A DNA stretch of 64,000 nucleotides from Utricularia gibba (Eukaryota > Streptophyta > Magnoliopsida > Lamiales > Lentibulariaceae): assembly GCA_002189035.1 (NCBI GenBank), contig CM007989.1, positions 4,154,001 through 4,218,000 on the forward strand, given 5' to 3'. Below the pieces are notes generated by a model. It was not told the DNA's origin, made no database searches, and saw nothing but the letters and a program-made list of their open reading frames with translations. Position numbers and translations under genes: made by a program. Positions within the stretch are counted from its first letter, which is position 1. The number at the start of each line of letters is the position of its first letter. This document shows positions 1 to 11,238 of the stretch, piece by piece.

Positions 1-918
1 TGTGATTGCATGAAGGTGGGGTTCCCGAACTTTAATTTTAACGTGTCTCATCAGGGAGATTATGTTGGAATAGCATCCGAACCTTTCTGCCTCGTGGGTT
101 TGGACATTGTTTCTTACTCAATTCCTGTTAATCAAACCGTTGAACAATTCCTTCAGAATCTGTCTTCATACTTCTCTCACTTAGAATGGTGCAATATCTT
201 GAATGCTCGTTCTGATGAGGAAAAGCTGAAAACTTTCTACAGGTTATTGAATCTCTGCATTGCAACTCTTTTCTTCTGGAAAAACCATGCTCTTCGGAGT
301 TGATTGTTAACAGCAAGTGATATGTTTCTGTTGCAGATAGCTTATTTATTTCATCACACTTACAGGAGTATCAGAATGTGGAACCGTAGCTCTCTTTTGT
401 TTCGTTCCCTGGTGTTGGTTAACCATAAGGTCATCACTGACTCAGGTATTGGAGCCTGAAGGAAGCTTTCGTGAAGGCCGTTGGTACTGGAGTAGGCTCC
501 AAGCTGGATTCCATTGAGTTTCATCACTCATCCTGGAACAAGATCTCAGTCAGAGTTGCGGGACAAGATTTAAGTGACTGGAAGTTTTGGACTTTGGATT
601 TGGACCAACATCATGGGGTAAGTCCTCCCTTCTGCACTTCTTTTGTTGCATCTTCTTCATGGATTCTGAAACGCACTTGTGTCCCTTCGTTGCGAACAAC
701 CACAAACTATTCTTCTGACGTGAAATGTGCTTTAGATGTCGATAGCTCGGGGTAACCCAAAGCTCGCCGATTCAAACCAGTTGAGACGAGAAGAATCTGA
801 TAACGAGGAGTACAACACCTGGCTGAATCTTCCAAATGGAAGTTTGAAGTTTCTGGCTGTAGAGGATCTTATTGAGATAATGAGGAGCACTGGAGGCACC
901 ACTCTCCCACATGCATGA
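1..918 (+). CDS. 4'-phosphopantetheinyl transferase, 3' part of gene
   Basis: This is the 3' part of a plant Sfp/AcpT-type 4'-phosphopantetheinyl transferase, which moves the phosphopantetheine arm of CoA onto a serine of acyl carrier proteins. Three exons are visible: about 1-242, 446-617 and 736-918, joined in phase by GT..AG introns. Exon 1 carries FNVSHQGDYVGIASEP followed by VGLDIV, the conserved substrate and Mg-binding (GxDxV-like) region. Exon 2 carries YWSLKEAFVKAVGTGVG, matching the family's second motif (W-S/T-x-K-E-A-x-x-K-A), where the glutamate helps bind Mg. The last exon ends at TGA 916-918. The 5' exons lie outside the window; the first exon may begin at the AG near position 15. 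I see no frameshift in the visible part. The family call is strong; the cell compartment cannot be judged without the N-terminus. Confidence 0.88.
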
Positions 919-2000
919 AGGCATACGGGCTTCATGGTGGTCGCCGGCGACATCAAGCTGTATTGGTGGCGCTTTCATTTCACAATGCAGCCTTCCTTCA
1001 ATAAGTGGAAGACACATTGGTCCACACGACAGGAACCCCACTGTGTTGGACGGATTAGGTTGTCTCACGTGACAATCATACATTTGTACGGATACGCGTA
1101 TGAATTTAGATCAATGTTCTAGAATCCACGATTGTAGGGGCTCTCTGTTAGTGAACCAATTTTATTTTAAAAAATTTAACGTATTTTTTTAAAAGTTGAA
1201 AAACATCAATTTTTAATTTTCATAAATACTTACCGAAAATTTATACCAATTATATTCTTATAGTGTAGTTTGCACTAATTATTTCATAATTTATAAATTA
1301 AAATAAAAGTTAAAATTAATTATTGCATACTATATCAATTTTTATTTATTTTTTACTTTTAATTTTATTTTTACTTATTTTTCTACTCATTTCATTTTAA
1401 AATAAAAGTTAAAATTAAAAATCTAATTTCGATAAGTAGCAAATTTATTAAAATAAATTGACTAATTATCCCAAAAATTTTCATTTAATACACATTTTCT
1501 ATCAAACCTGTTCATTGCATTCACTCCCACGACATAATGTATCATGTTTTTGTATCTCTACTTCTACTTCTAGTAATAACACAAATCTCCCATATGAATT
1601 CGTATGTGTATTCGTAAATCTGTGCATAAAGTACGCAAATTGAAATAAAATATGAGAATTCATGTATATATATATTATTTCCCTCATTTTTTTATTGGTG
1701 ATGAGTATCAATATGTGTTAAATATAAAATATATTAAAATCTTTTGTATCATTTTTTTCTGTACCCTCGTGTACACATGCACATGTGATGTGAGGGGTTT
1801 GAGCTTGCCATTTCAGAATTATAGACTTAAGTCTATTCAATTGACTTTTATTCTTTCTATTTGTAACAATGAATAATTAAATATCCATGTTTTTTTTCGG
1901 TAAGTCCGTACGGAAAACCCTAATTGCCAGATTTTGTTCACGATATAAGTTGAAAGACACATTGGCGTTGACTTGCTGAAGAATGAGGGTCCACAGTAGT
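919..2000. other. AT-rich intergenic DNA
   Basis: This is the 3' flank of the phosphopantetheinyl transferase gene followed by AT-rich sequence with many short A/T runs. The ORFs here are short and resemble no family I know. I see no RNA gene or transposon ends. Confidence 0.6.
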
Positions 2001-2011
2001 GTGACAGGTGG

Positions 2012-2174
2012 CCACGTGTCTCCTGGTTCCGTCGAAGCTTCACGATCGAACACCTTGGAGAAAAAGAAAAGAAGTTTTCCTTCTTCCCCGTATAGTTCTC
2101 ATTAATTGTACAACCACCCCTGAATTCTACTCTATGTTCATTTTGGCGCTTCCCAGCGTGCCCCATTTATAAAT
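2012..2174 (+). promoter_or_regulatory. Candidate GRAS gene promoter: G-box and TATA box
   Basis: A perfect G-box CACGTG lies at 2012-2017 and a TATA-like TATAAAT at 2168-2174, about 700 bp upstream of the GRAS start codon. The 2200-2870 stretch between them and the ATG has T-rich runs and no long ORF, which fits a long 5' leader containing an intron that ends at an AG shortly before the ATG. The intron borders are inferred, not fixed. Confidence 0.45.
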
Positions 2175-2879
2175 AATTGGAGTTGGGTGAGCGATGCACC
2201 GTGGTCGCACGGTAATAATGACAGTCCCGAAGGGTGTATTTATAAATTATTCCTGTGGGAGAAAACACTGCGGTTTCTTGATTCTCTTCTAGATAGACAA
2301 GACCAACTTCAATATTTTTTCAACGCCACTCTGGAACTTCTCGATCCTGCTCCTTTTTTCTGCCAAGTTCGATGTACTGATTTTTCATTTTTCCGTGGTC
2401 AATTTTACTGCTTATGTAGTATTCGTTGATGCTGTGGTTTTTGAAGTTCACTTTTTTTGTGCCACCGGATCTAAGCATCCGTCGTCGGTGTCCTTGTTTC
2501 TGTTGATTATTTTTCTTAATTACGAAGCGTTACACTTTTTTGGTTGTTTTCTCGAAAGGTGAAGCTCTTGCTCTGCGTAGGTGCGTTTTTGGGGTAATTT
2601 TCTGTGTACTTTTAGCTATTCCGTAACTTGGTTGTGATACTGAGCTTTGTGTCTTGGTGCTCTTGCTTTAACCGTTTTTGTTCTTTTAATTATGCTAAGG
2701 AAGTATAGAAAGAATGATTGAGCAATTTTCCAGTTTGCGTGTGGTTAGATTCCTGACTATTTTGGTTGATAGCGACGGATTATGGTTTTTCTGCTTTGCT
2801 ATTGAAGGAATCCGTTTGAATACTTCTAATTCTGATATTATCTGGTAATCCTGTAGAGTCTGGATTACAAGTGGCTTCA

Positions 2880-5128
2880 ATGGATCCTCGACTAAGTGAA
2901 ATTTTTGATGCCTCGAATGGATATAAATTTGATGGCGATGACTTTTTCACTTCCTGTGGTCAGTCTGAGTACCCGGCTAATGACATTAATCATGATATGG
3001 ACCTTAAGTTTCTGGATGACTTGTCCTTACGAACGAGTCCAGATCTCCATATTTTTGCTCCATCTTCATCCGTGAGTTATGAAACGGAGTCCCCTGATGA
3101 CCAAGACTCGGATGAAGTGCTTAAGTTCCTTAATATGATTTTGGTTGAAGAGAACCTGGAAGAGAGACCCAGCATGTTCCATGATCCGCTTGCCTTGCAA
3201 GCCACCGAGAGATCATTATATGAAGTCATTGGCCAAGAATACCCGCCCTCACATTACAGCCCAGATATCTATCTTGATCAGACATCTGATAGCCCTGAAA
3301 GTATCATTGTCAGTTCCAGTGATTATGTGAGCAGCAGTAATGGTGGTAGTAATTCTGTAGATGCACAATGGACTCTGGATCCTGGTGAATATAACTCTCC
3401 TTTGGAACAACCTTATCAGCAGGGCACATCCAATTCGTTTGTTCAGGAAAATTCACGATCTTTATCTGCCCCTACTAATCCTTTACAAGCTAAGAGCAAT
3501 CCTGATAACCTGAACTCCTTTGATAGCACAGATTTCATAAAAAACTTTTTCAGCAGTAGTGAGTCGATTTTACAGTTCAAGAAGGGCATGGAAAAAGCTA
3601 GTAAGTTCCTTCCCGCAAATAATCAGTTGATTATTGATTTGGAACAATCACTGCCTAAAAAATCTGAAGACATGCCTGTGCCTGCTATCGAAGTGGAGAG
3701 TTCTGATATTAATGAACCTGCTAATGCCATTAGGAGAAGGAAGCATAATTTTCCCGAGGATGAAAATGCAGAGAATTTGGAGAGAAATAGCAAACAGTCT
3801 GCAATTCATGTTGAAGAAGTTGAACTTTCTGAATTTTTTGACAGAATTCTGCTCTGTAAAGACTCTCAAGGTTCAGAATTTTGCGGGCAGGCTCCAAAAT
3901 TGCCTGCGTCTGAGAGATCTGCCGGGCAAGGAGTTCTAGAAAATGGTTCCAGTGGAAAATCCCAAACTAAAAATAGTGATGGCGAAGGGGACAGTGCGGA
4001 TCTCCGGACCCTTTTGATTACCTGTGCTCAAGCCGTCGCCGCAGATGACAGAAGGGCCGCATATGAGCAGTTAAAACGGATTGACCAACACTCGTCTCCG
4101 ACAGGGGGTGCCTTTCAGAGGCTGGCTCATGTATTTGCTAGTGGTCTTCGAGCTCGCTTAGGTGGCACGGGAAACCAGCTTTGTGCATCTCTCACTCACA
4201 GAAAGATGACAGCTTTTGAGAAGTTAAAGGCATATCAAGTTTTCCTCTGTGCCTGTCCATTTAAGAAGTTGCCCATTTTCTTTGCTAACAAGTTGATTGG
4301 TTTAGCTGCTTCTGAAGCCCATACTCTCCATATTGTTGATTTCGGCATCCTCTATGGTTTCCAGTGGCCTATGCTCATTCAAGAGCTTTCAGAGAGACCT
4401 GGTGGCCCCCCAAGTTGCGGATCACAGGAATTGAACTTCCCCAACCAGGCTTTCGACCTTCAGAAAGAGTAGAGGAGACAGGACGACGCTTGGCCAAGTA
4501 CTGTGAACGCTTTGGCGTCCCATTTGAGTACCAGCCCATCGCCACCCAAAATTGGGAAAACATCAAACTGGAGGACTTGAAGATTGTAAGAGATGAGGTT
4601 GTTGCAGTCAACTGCTTATTCCGGCTTGGCCTATTGCTTGATGAGACGGTTGTAGTCGACAGTCCCAGAGATAAGCTTCTGAGATTGATAAGGAAAATGA
4701 AGCCCGACATATACGTGAATGCAGTCACGAGCGGATCTTTCAGTGCACCATTCTTCCTCACTCGTTTCAAGGAGGCTCTCTTCCACTACTCCGCACTATT
4801 TGACATGTTCGACGCCACCATACCCCGTGACAACACAGAGAGGGTAGACTTCGAGCAAGACTTCTTCGGGCGCGAGGTAATAAATGTCATTGCCTGCGAA
4901 GGCGCGGAGAGGACTGAGAGACCTGAGACCTACAAGCAGTGGCATGCACGCCATGTTCGAGCTGGCTTCAAACCTTTCCCCGTGAATGAAGAGATAATGA
5001 AGAAACTGAGGAGTAAAAGTGCAAGTGGATACCACAAAGACTTTCTGTTTGGTGAAGATGGGAACTGGATGCTGCAGGGATGGAAAGGCAGGATCATTTG
5101 CGCAAGCTCTTGTTGGGCTCCTTCATAG
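2880..5128 (+). CDS. GRAS transcription regulator, SCL9/SCL14/SCL33-like (LISCL), with apparent frameshift
   Basis: This is a GRAS-domain transcriptional regulator of the LISCL subfamily. The protein starts MDPRLSEIFDASNG at ATG 2880 and has a long acidic, Ser/Asn-rich N-terminal half (about 370 residues), as expected for LISCL activators. The GRAS domain begins at LRTLLITCAQAVAADDRRAA (LHR I), followed by the VHIID-type motif LHIVDFGILYGFQWP. The other frame then supplies KLRITGIELPQPGFRPSERV, the PFYRE region (FGREVINVIACEGAERTERP) and the C-terminal SAW motif (LLQGWKGRI-like: MLQGWKGRIICASSCWAPS). The frame changes at about 4401-4414, in GGTGGCCCCCCAAGTTG. One base appears to be missing between PGGPP and KLRITG. 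All GRAS motifs on both sides are intact and the coding part has no intron, so a sequencing or assembly indel at the C run is more likely than old decay. A real loss-of-function allele cannot be excluded. Length would be about 750 residues, normal for the subfamily. Confidence 0.9.
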
Positions 5129-5372
5129 CTCTTCCCAAGTCAGTCTCCTTCCTTCCATCCTCCAACCACCTCATTCTTTCGCTTGAATTGCAGGTGCGTG
5201 CACATGTGTAACTTTCACCTAATGAATAAGCGTAGGATGTTCATGATGTAGTTGGCGTAGTTTCTTTTTTCTGCATGCATCTGTGGCCATACTTCAGGAA
5301 CAGCGCTGCTCTTGTGTACATGTTTGGGGATGAGTGGACTGGTTGAAGTAGGCTTGGATGTCTGAAAATTGC

Positions 5373-5559
5373 CACGTGCCTCTTCAATTTTGGCCCACGT
5401 GGACGAGGCGTGTAGTAAAATAATAATAATCATAGGGAAATTTAACAAGGCATATCCCTGGAGCGCCAGGTGTCCCCCGTGGGGAGTTTTTTGTCCACGT
5501 GTTGCCATTCTCCTCCACACGTTGCTACCGCCGTCCAGACGCGGAAAAGAGGTATAAAT
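5373..5559 (+). promoter_or_regulatory. Three G-boxes and TATA box upstream of the SMR gene
   Basis: Three perfect CACGTG G-boxes lie at 5373-5378, 5396-5401 and 5496-5501. A TATA box TATAAAT follows at 5553-5559, about 60 bp before the first in-frame ATG. G-boxes bind bZIP and bHLH factors (ABA, light and stress responses). A link to such regulation of the downstream CDK inhibitor is inferred from motif clustering only. Confidence 0.6.
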
Positions 5560-5616
5560 GAAGAGGTCCTTTTACAACTCTCATCAAATCCATATCCTTT
5601 TTGGATGTGCACCGAC

Positions 5617-5817
5617 ATGAGTGAGGTCAACAGAGAGGAGTGCTCCACTCCGAAATGCCGGATTCCGCTGAGTTCAACTCCTCCGCCGCCACCGCGGAAG
5701 ACGGTGGTCCGACACGGCAAGGTACAGAGGAATCCGCCGAAGAGCGGCTACTTTCAGCCGCCGGATTTAGAGCTCCTTTTCGCGTTACGCCCGCCTAGGC
5801 CTCAAGCACTCGCCTGA
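5617..5817 (+). CDS. SIAMESE-related (SMR) cyclin-dependent kinase inhibitor
   Basis: This encodes a 66-residue protein of the plant SIAMESE/SMR family, which binds CDK-cyclin complexes and promotes exit from mitosis and endoreduplication. It carries the family's short motifs in order: EECSTPKCRIP (the E-C-x-T-P...IP motif), then PPPPPRKTV (the P-P-x-P-x-K/R motif), then PPKSGYFQPPDLELLF, the conserved C-terminal block found in one SMR group. It is a single exon. ATG 5617 gives MSEVNREEC; an alternative in-frame ATG lies at 5605. Both sit 45-65 bp after the TATA box at 5553-5559, so the 5' leader is short. The small size is typical. I cannot say which SMR number it corresponds to. Confidence 0.82.
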   Translation: MSEVNREECSTPKCRIPLSSTPPPPPRKTVVRHGKVQRNPPKSGYFQPPDLELLFALRPPRPQALA

Positions 5818-6645
5818 ATCCCTAGACCCATCCAGTCGCGATTGTAAATTCTCTGCTCTCTGAACTGTGAATGCGTCTCCTCTCCTTTTGTTGTCGATCT
5901 GCCGCAATTATGTATGGGTTACCGTGGCTGTGAATCCGGCGGCGTCTCTATGCCCTGCTCTTTCCCAAACACTTGCAGGGCATTCACCTGACGGCGATGA
6001 TTTCGGGTGGGCATAAATTAAATATATATATGCGTAATTCATTGCAAGGTGCAACGATTCTCACATTTTATGCAAAATGTGGTAGATTGAAGTATATTAG
6101 GAAAGTTTTTTAAAAGATGATTGAAAATACTTCAAAATGTGGTATCTTAAACTGTAAAATTACTATGTTGAATGCATTGTACTCATGATGTAAAATGTGA
6201 AAATCTAGTTTTTTTATTAATCAGCATATAGAGATTAATCTTCCACTATATTAATATGATTTTAGTCAAAATTATAAGGAAATGTGAGAATCGAATTATT
6301 TTCACAGTTTGATTCAAAAACTGAAATAAGATAATTCAAGCTACCATATTTTGCATAAAATGTGAGAATCAAATTACAAATTGGAAGATTAGTTTATATA
6401 TGCTGATTAATAATAAATTTGATTCTCACATTTTATATAATAGCATGGTGAAAATCGAATTAAAATCGTGAGTACATTGTATTCATGGTAGAGTCTACAA
6501 ATCTTTTATTTGGGATGAACATAAATTTGTTGTTGATTAGCATATAGAAATTAATTTCCCATTTTGTAAGTTGATTCTCGAAATTTACGTAAAATATGGT
6601 AGTTTGGTTTGGATTATACAAGTAAAGTTTTGCAATTCGATTGTA
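5818..6645. other. Intergenic DNA with palindromic repeats
   Basis: This holds the 3' flank of the SMR gene and then an AT-rich stretch with several inverted and repeated copies of the phrase TCACATTTTATGCAAAATGT (itself nearly palindromic). No gene is seen. Positions 5999-6054 resemble 20736-20789, about 14.7 kb away, suggesting a dispersed repeat. Confidence 0.5.
6056..6411. repeat. Cluster of short inverted repeats
   Basis: The 30-bp segment at 6056-6085 is matched in reverse complement by 6341-6370. A second pair is 6216-6244 with 6383-6411. The pairs are interleaved rather than nested, so this is not one simple foldback. Further partial copies occur near 6130, 6190 and 6420. A decayed MITE family is one explanation. 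Confidence 0.5.
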
Positions 6646-6650
6646 ACTTC

Positions 6651-6864
6651 TATCAATCAGACCAACCAGATCAGCAACTCTCAAGAATAAATGAATATGA
6701 TCGTTAGGTACACAAGAATACAAAGAGATGAGATCATTATACATTTAGTATAAATACCACTGATTAGCAATGTAAATATGCACTGGTTTTCGAATAAACA
6801 ACTTGTATGTTTGTCTTCCACACTCTATTCACGACTTTGTCCCTACTCTCCTCTTTGCCTATCA
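6651..6864 (+). repeat. 5' LTR of the copia element
   Basis: The 214-bp LTR begins TATCAATCAG and ends CCTATCA; the canonical TG start is mutated here but kept in the 3' copy. A TATA-like box (TATAAATA) is near 6740. No gaps are needed to align it to the 3' LTR. Confidence 0.93.
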
Positions 6865-6876
6865 TGGTATCAGAGC
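6865..6876 (+). other. Primer-binding site of the copia element
   Basis: TGGTATCAGAGC follows the LTR end directly. This is the usual plant copia site complementary to the 3' end of initiator methionine tRNA. Confidence 0.9.
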
Positions 6877-7427
6877 GACCTCAGCAATAACATCAATAGA
6901 TTCGATGGCCACAGAGGCTCTCATTCAGGAAGTCCTTGCTGCTCTTAAAGTAGCAACTTCTTCGGCCACTACATCTCAGTCTGATATTCCATCACCTTAC
7001 AAGGTGCTCCCCAACGACACAAATGATGTCACTCTCACCACTCCACCTCTATCCCTCCTAAACTATGCACAATGGTCTCGAAATGTTCTTCGTGCTCTTC
7101 GCATTCGAGGAAAAGCAAGCTTTGTCAACGGAGAACTTGAACAGCCAAAGACCACTGATGCGCTCTACAAACAATGGGAGAAATGCAACGACTTGATCCT
7201 TGGGTGGCTTCACCGATGCATTGAACCAAATATCTCCATCACAGTCGCTCAATGCGACACAGCAAGGGAAATGTGGTTGATGTTGCAGGAAAGATTCACA
7301 CACTCAGATGAAGACCGTGTAGCCAACCTACAACACGAAATTGAGACACTAGTTCAAGGTAACCTTTCTATTGATCAGTTATTTAGCAAACTAACAACAT
7401 TGTGGCAGGAATATGATGCGTCCAGAC

Positions 7428-10400
7428 AAGTGGTTTAAAAGACAGACCGGGTCGCCCAGTCCGACCGGAAAAAACGAGAACCGGTCTCTGGATCAGTTCC
7501 GTTTCAATAAAAGCTAGCAAATTAGGGCTTTTGTTGTGACAAAAAAGAAGCGGGATTCTCTATTTCTACTCCTCTTTCCTGGGATTTGTGAGATCTTTGA
7601 TTCAATTCTTTTTTTGTGGTTTTCAACGAACAATCATAATGGATATTGATGCTTCTACAACTGATATACATTTTTTGAATACTTATTTTTGAATTTTTGT
7701 TTAAATGGTTGAACTTGAATCTTGTTAAGCTTTTGTTTATTTTAAGTAAATTAATGTAAATGCATTTCAATTTGAAGTTCCAATCCTGTGTTATTCCACT
7801 TTATATTAGCAATTTAACATTAAATTTAGTTTGTATCTAATTACTTTATGCGGTATTTTTATTCATGGTGGTTTAGTTTTTTTATTTTATTATTATTGTT
7901 GCAGAATGATTTGTTTGTTGTGTGTATTTATGTTGGATGATTTTACTCAAGATTATTGAATGTGCTATAAGTTTATGGTTGGTGAAAAATTATTACTGAA
8001 AATATTTATTCATTATTGGTTTCTTTTTTTTACAATAGGAATGGATTTGATGCTTCTTCAACTGGTGTTGATGAGCATAAAAAAAGAGGCAAATATGATA
8101 TTGCTTGGTAATATACAATTCTTTCAACTAGTAATGGAAAAAAAAAGATTGACTTGTTTATTATGTGATCTTAGTTATGCTGATGTAGGGATTAATTGGA
8201 TGAAAAAGCATTTAGCTGGAGAAGTTGGTGATATAGCACCTTGCAAATGAGCTTGATTTTGATGATAATGTAAGCCTTGAATCTCCTACAGCAGATAGTG
8301 GAAAGAATGAAGCAACAGTTTCAATTTTTTTAAGCCAAGAAAGATAAGGAAGAAATTTGTGATCATTAAATTAAGCAATGATGATAGTTCACAAAAAACC
8401 TTAGAAAGTTTTTGGACAAGTGAAGCAGCAGTGAGAAAGGCAAAACTTGAAATCGCTAAGTTTTTATATAATTCATGCATACCATTGAGTGTGGTCAAAT
8501 TACGTCATTTTCGTACTATGATTGAAGATGCAATTAAACTAGGTCATTCTTTCACCATGCCAAGTTATTATGAGGTACGCATTCCTTTGCTTAGAGATGC
8601 TAAGAGAGAAATTGGATTATGGATAGATAGTATTAAATTTGTGTGGACAGAAACTGGTCGCACAATAATGGTAGATGGATGGACTAATATGTCTCATAGA
8701 ACTTTGATTAACGTTTTGATTTATTGTCTTCATGGAACTATCTTTTATCGCTCAATTGATGCTTCTAGAATTTCTAAGATTGCCAACAAATTGTTTTTTC
8801 TTGTTCATGAAGGTTATTAATTGGGTTGGAGTGGAAAATGTAGTGCATGTGGTGACATGCTGCAAATTATGTAGCAGCTGCAAGAATGATAGAAGATTAT
8901 TATCCAACGATTTCATGGTCTCTTTGTGCAGCCCATTATTTGAATTTGATACTAAAAGATATGAGCGAACTGAAGAGTACACGATCAATTATTGATAAAG
9001 CATCAGTTTATTCTAGGTTCATCTATGGTCATATTGTATTGCTGAATTGGTTGAGAAATCGTAAGGGGTGGACAGAAATTCTTAGATCTTGTGCTACACG
9101 ATTTGGTACAACTTTCATTGCTCTTGAAATTTTTATAAACATAAGCATGAGTTGCAAGCTTTAGCAACATCTAAGGATTTTCTATCATCAAAACTGTCTA
9201 AAGATGCTGCTAGAGAATTTTTCTGTTCAGTAGTGCTTGATCGTAAATTTTGGAATGATTGCTTAATTGTTGTAAAGATCATGGAACCATTAATTCATCT
9301 TCTGAAAATAGTAGATGGGGATAAAAAACCATCTATGGGTTATGTTTATGAAGGGATGCACAAAGCTAGTGAAGGAATTAAGGCAATTTTTTTGATTAAA
9401 CATAAACTTTATGCACCTTATTTGGAAATCGCGAACAAAAGATGACATTCTAAACTAAGAAAAAAATTACATGCTACAACTTATTGGCTCAACCCTGCAT
9501 TTCAGTATAACAAAGATCATTCACAAAGATTAAAGAGTGTGAAGATGAAGTGATAGATGTAATTGCAAGTAAAAGATTAGGTGATCGTATTATTTATTTG
9601 GATGAAATGACTATGTTCTCTGAAAGTGTAGGAAGCTTTGGAAAGCCTCTTGCACTTGAAGCAAGCACAAGGCAAAAACCAGATATTTTTTATTCTAATT
9701 AAAACTTTGATTCCCATATGATTTATGCAAGATATTAAATTATTTATAGCAATTATATTTTACAGATCAATAATGGAAGCATTTTGGTTCAAGCACCCCA
9801 GGACTTCAACATTTAGCTATCAAAATATTGGGGCAAACAGGTTCTTCTTTTGGTTGTGAAAGGAATTGGAGTATTTTTTAACATATTCATACTAAGAAGA
9901 GAAATAAATTAGAACATCGTCGTTTAAATGATTTGGTTTTTGTGCACTATAACCAACGTCTACAAGAGAGGTAATTTTATTGTTTAATGATTTTTTATCA
10001 CATTTTTGTAATCTGATTTTTTTTTATCACATTTTTCTTTTTTTTTAGGTGGAGTGATGAGGTTAAAGCCTTTGAACCAATAGATCTTGATTTTATTGCT
10101 AAATTTGATATATGGATAGTAGAAGAGGAGGAAAAAAGTGGAAAAATATGGATAGGTGAAACTGAAATACAACATGAAAAGAATTTTCATTTTATTGATG
10201 ACAATGTAGAATGTGTTTATCAAGAATTGCAACCTCTTATGGTAGATGAAGAAAATATTACACCTATTTCCATTTTAGGTAGCTTGGATTTATCATCATT
10301 TACATATTTAACAATTGAAGATGTTACTTTGGAGCTTGGATATGAGGGCAACGATGAAGAGACACAAGCTTAAAATTTCATTTAATGCTTTCATTTGATT

Positions 10401-10575
10401 TAAAGGATGTTATTTTGATGTTTATGTGATGTTGAAACATTAGTTCTATTTGGATTTTATTTGGATCTTGAACATTTATTTTCGTTTCATCACCGCTTTT
10501 TTAACAGTCAGACCTTTATAAGAATGAACCTTTCACTTGAACATTTCATACCTAGTACCGATTTTTAAATCATTG
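7428..10575 (+). mobile_element. hAT DNA transposon inserted in copia gag
   Basis: A 3,148-bp element is flanked by the perfect 8-bp duplication GTCCAGAC (7420-7427 and 10576-10583), the size made by hAT transposases. Its ends are imperfect terminal inverted repeats: the left end reads AAGTGGTTTAAAAGACAG and the right end in reverse complement reads CAATGATTTAAAAATCGG. The interior encodes a decayed hAT transposase on the plus strand. Because it lies inside copia gag it is younger than the copia element. Confidence 0.9.
8041..10373 (+). pseudogene. hAT-family transposase, decayed
   Basis: Parts are recognisable in order. A degenerate BED-type zinc finger (KRLTCLLCDLSYADVGINW, then KHLAGEVGDIAPCK) spans about 8041-8249. 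A DUF659-like region with TIMVDGWTN is at 8359-8820. WSLCAAHYLNLILKDM is near 8920-8970. The C-terminal hAT dimerisation region is at about 9779-10060 (SSTPGLQHLAIKILGQTGSS; RRLNDLVFVHYNQRL), followed by an apparent intron ending in a T-rich AG near 10050 and an acidic tail with stop at 10371-10373. Several frameshifts, stops and a small deletion near 8850 break the frame, so it is not expected to be active. Confidence 0.85.
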
Positions 10576-11238
10576 GTCCAGACCATCTGGACACTACAAA
10601 TGCGGGAAGTGCAATGACTCGTGCTTTAAACCACTTTGGGAGCAATGGAAGGACCTACTAGTACACAAATTTCTTACAAGACTTAATCCCGAGTTTCACT
10701 CTCTACACCAACAGCTCCTGAATCAAAAACCACTACTTGGCATCAATGAAGCTTACCAGGCAGCGTTTCGAGAAGAAAATAGACTCCGAAAACCCATACC
10801 TCCTAGTCCCATGGAGGCATCAGCACTATGCAGCCATGGTCCTCAAACAACACTAGAACTCAAGGCACTCTACAAACCAACAGGAAAATACTGCACAAAC
10901 TGTCGATGGAGCAACCACAACATTGATCAATGTTGGAAAATCATAGGTGTGCTTGCAGAATACAAAAAGAGAGACAAGAAAGGAAAAGTAGCCAAACTCC
11001 AAACATATTATGCTAACAATGTGAGTCAAGCTGTGCAAGAACACCCACTTGATGAAGAAGTAATATCCATCACTCGAACTCAACTACAGTCTCCACTCCA
11101 AAAATCAGCAGCAGTTAATCACAATGGAAACTCAATGAGTGAAAAGCCAAATACTAGAATCTTATCCGTAGCTCTACTAGGAAAAACACCGATCATCAAT
11201 GCATTTGTCGGTAACTTTAGTTCTCCACCACACATGAA

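Noticed and set aside
2871-2879. Start of the GRAS gene nine bases upstream
   Set aside because: That codon is GTG; the first ATG in frame is 2880 and gives the usual MDPR start.
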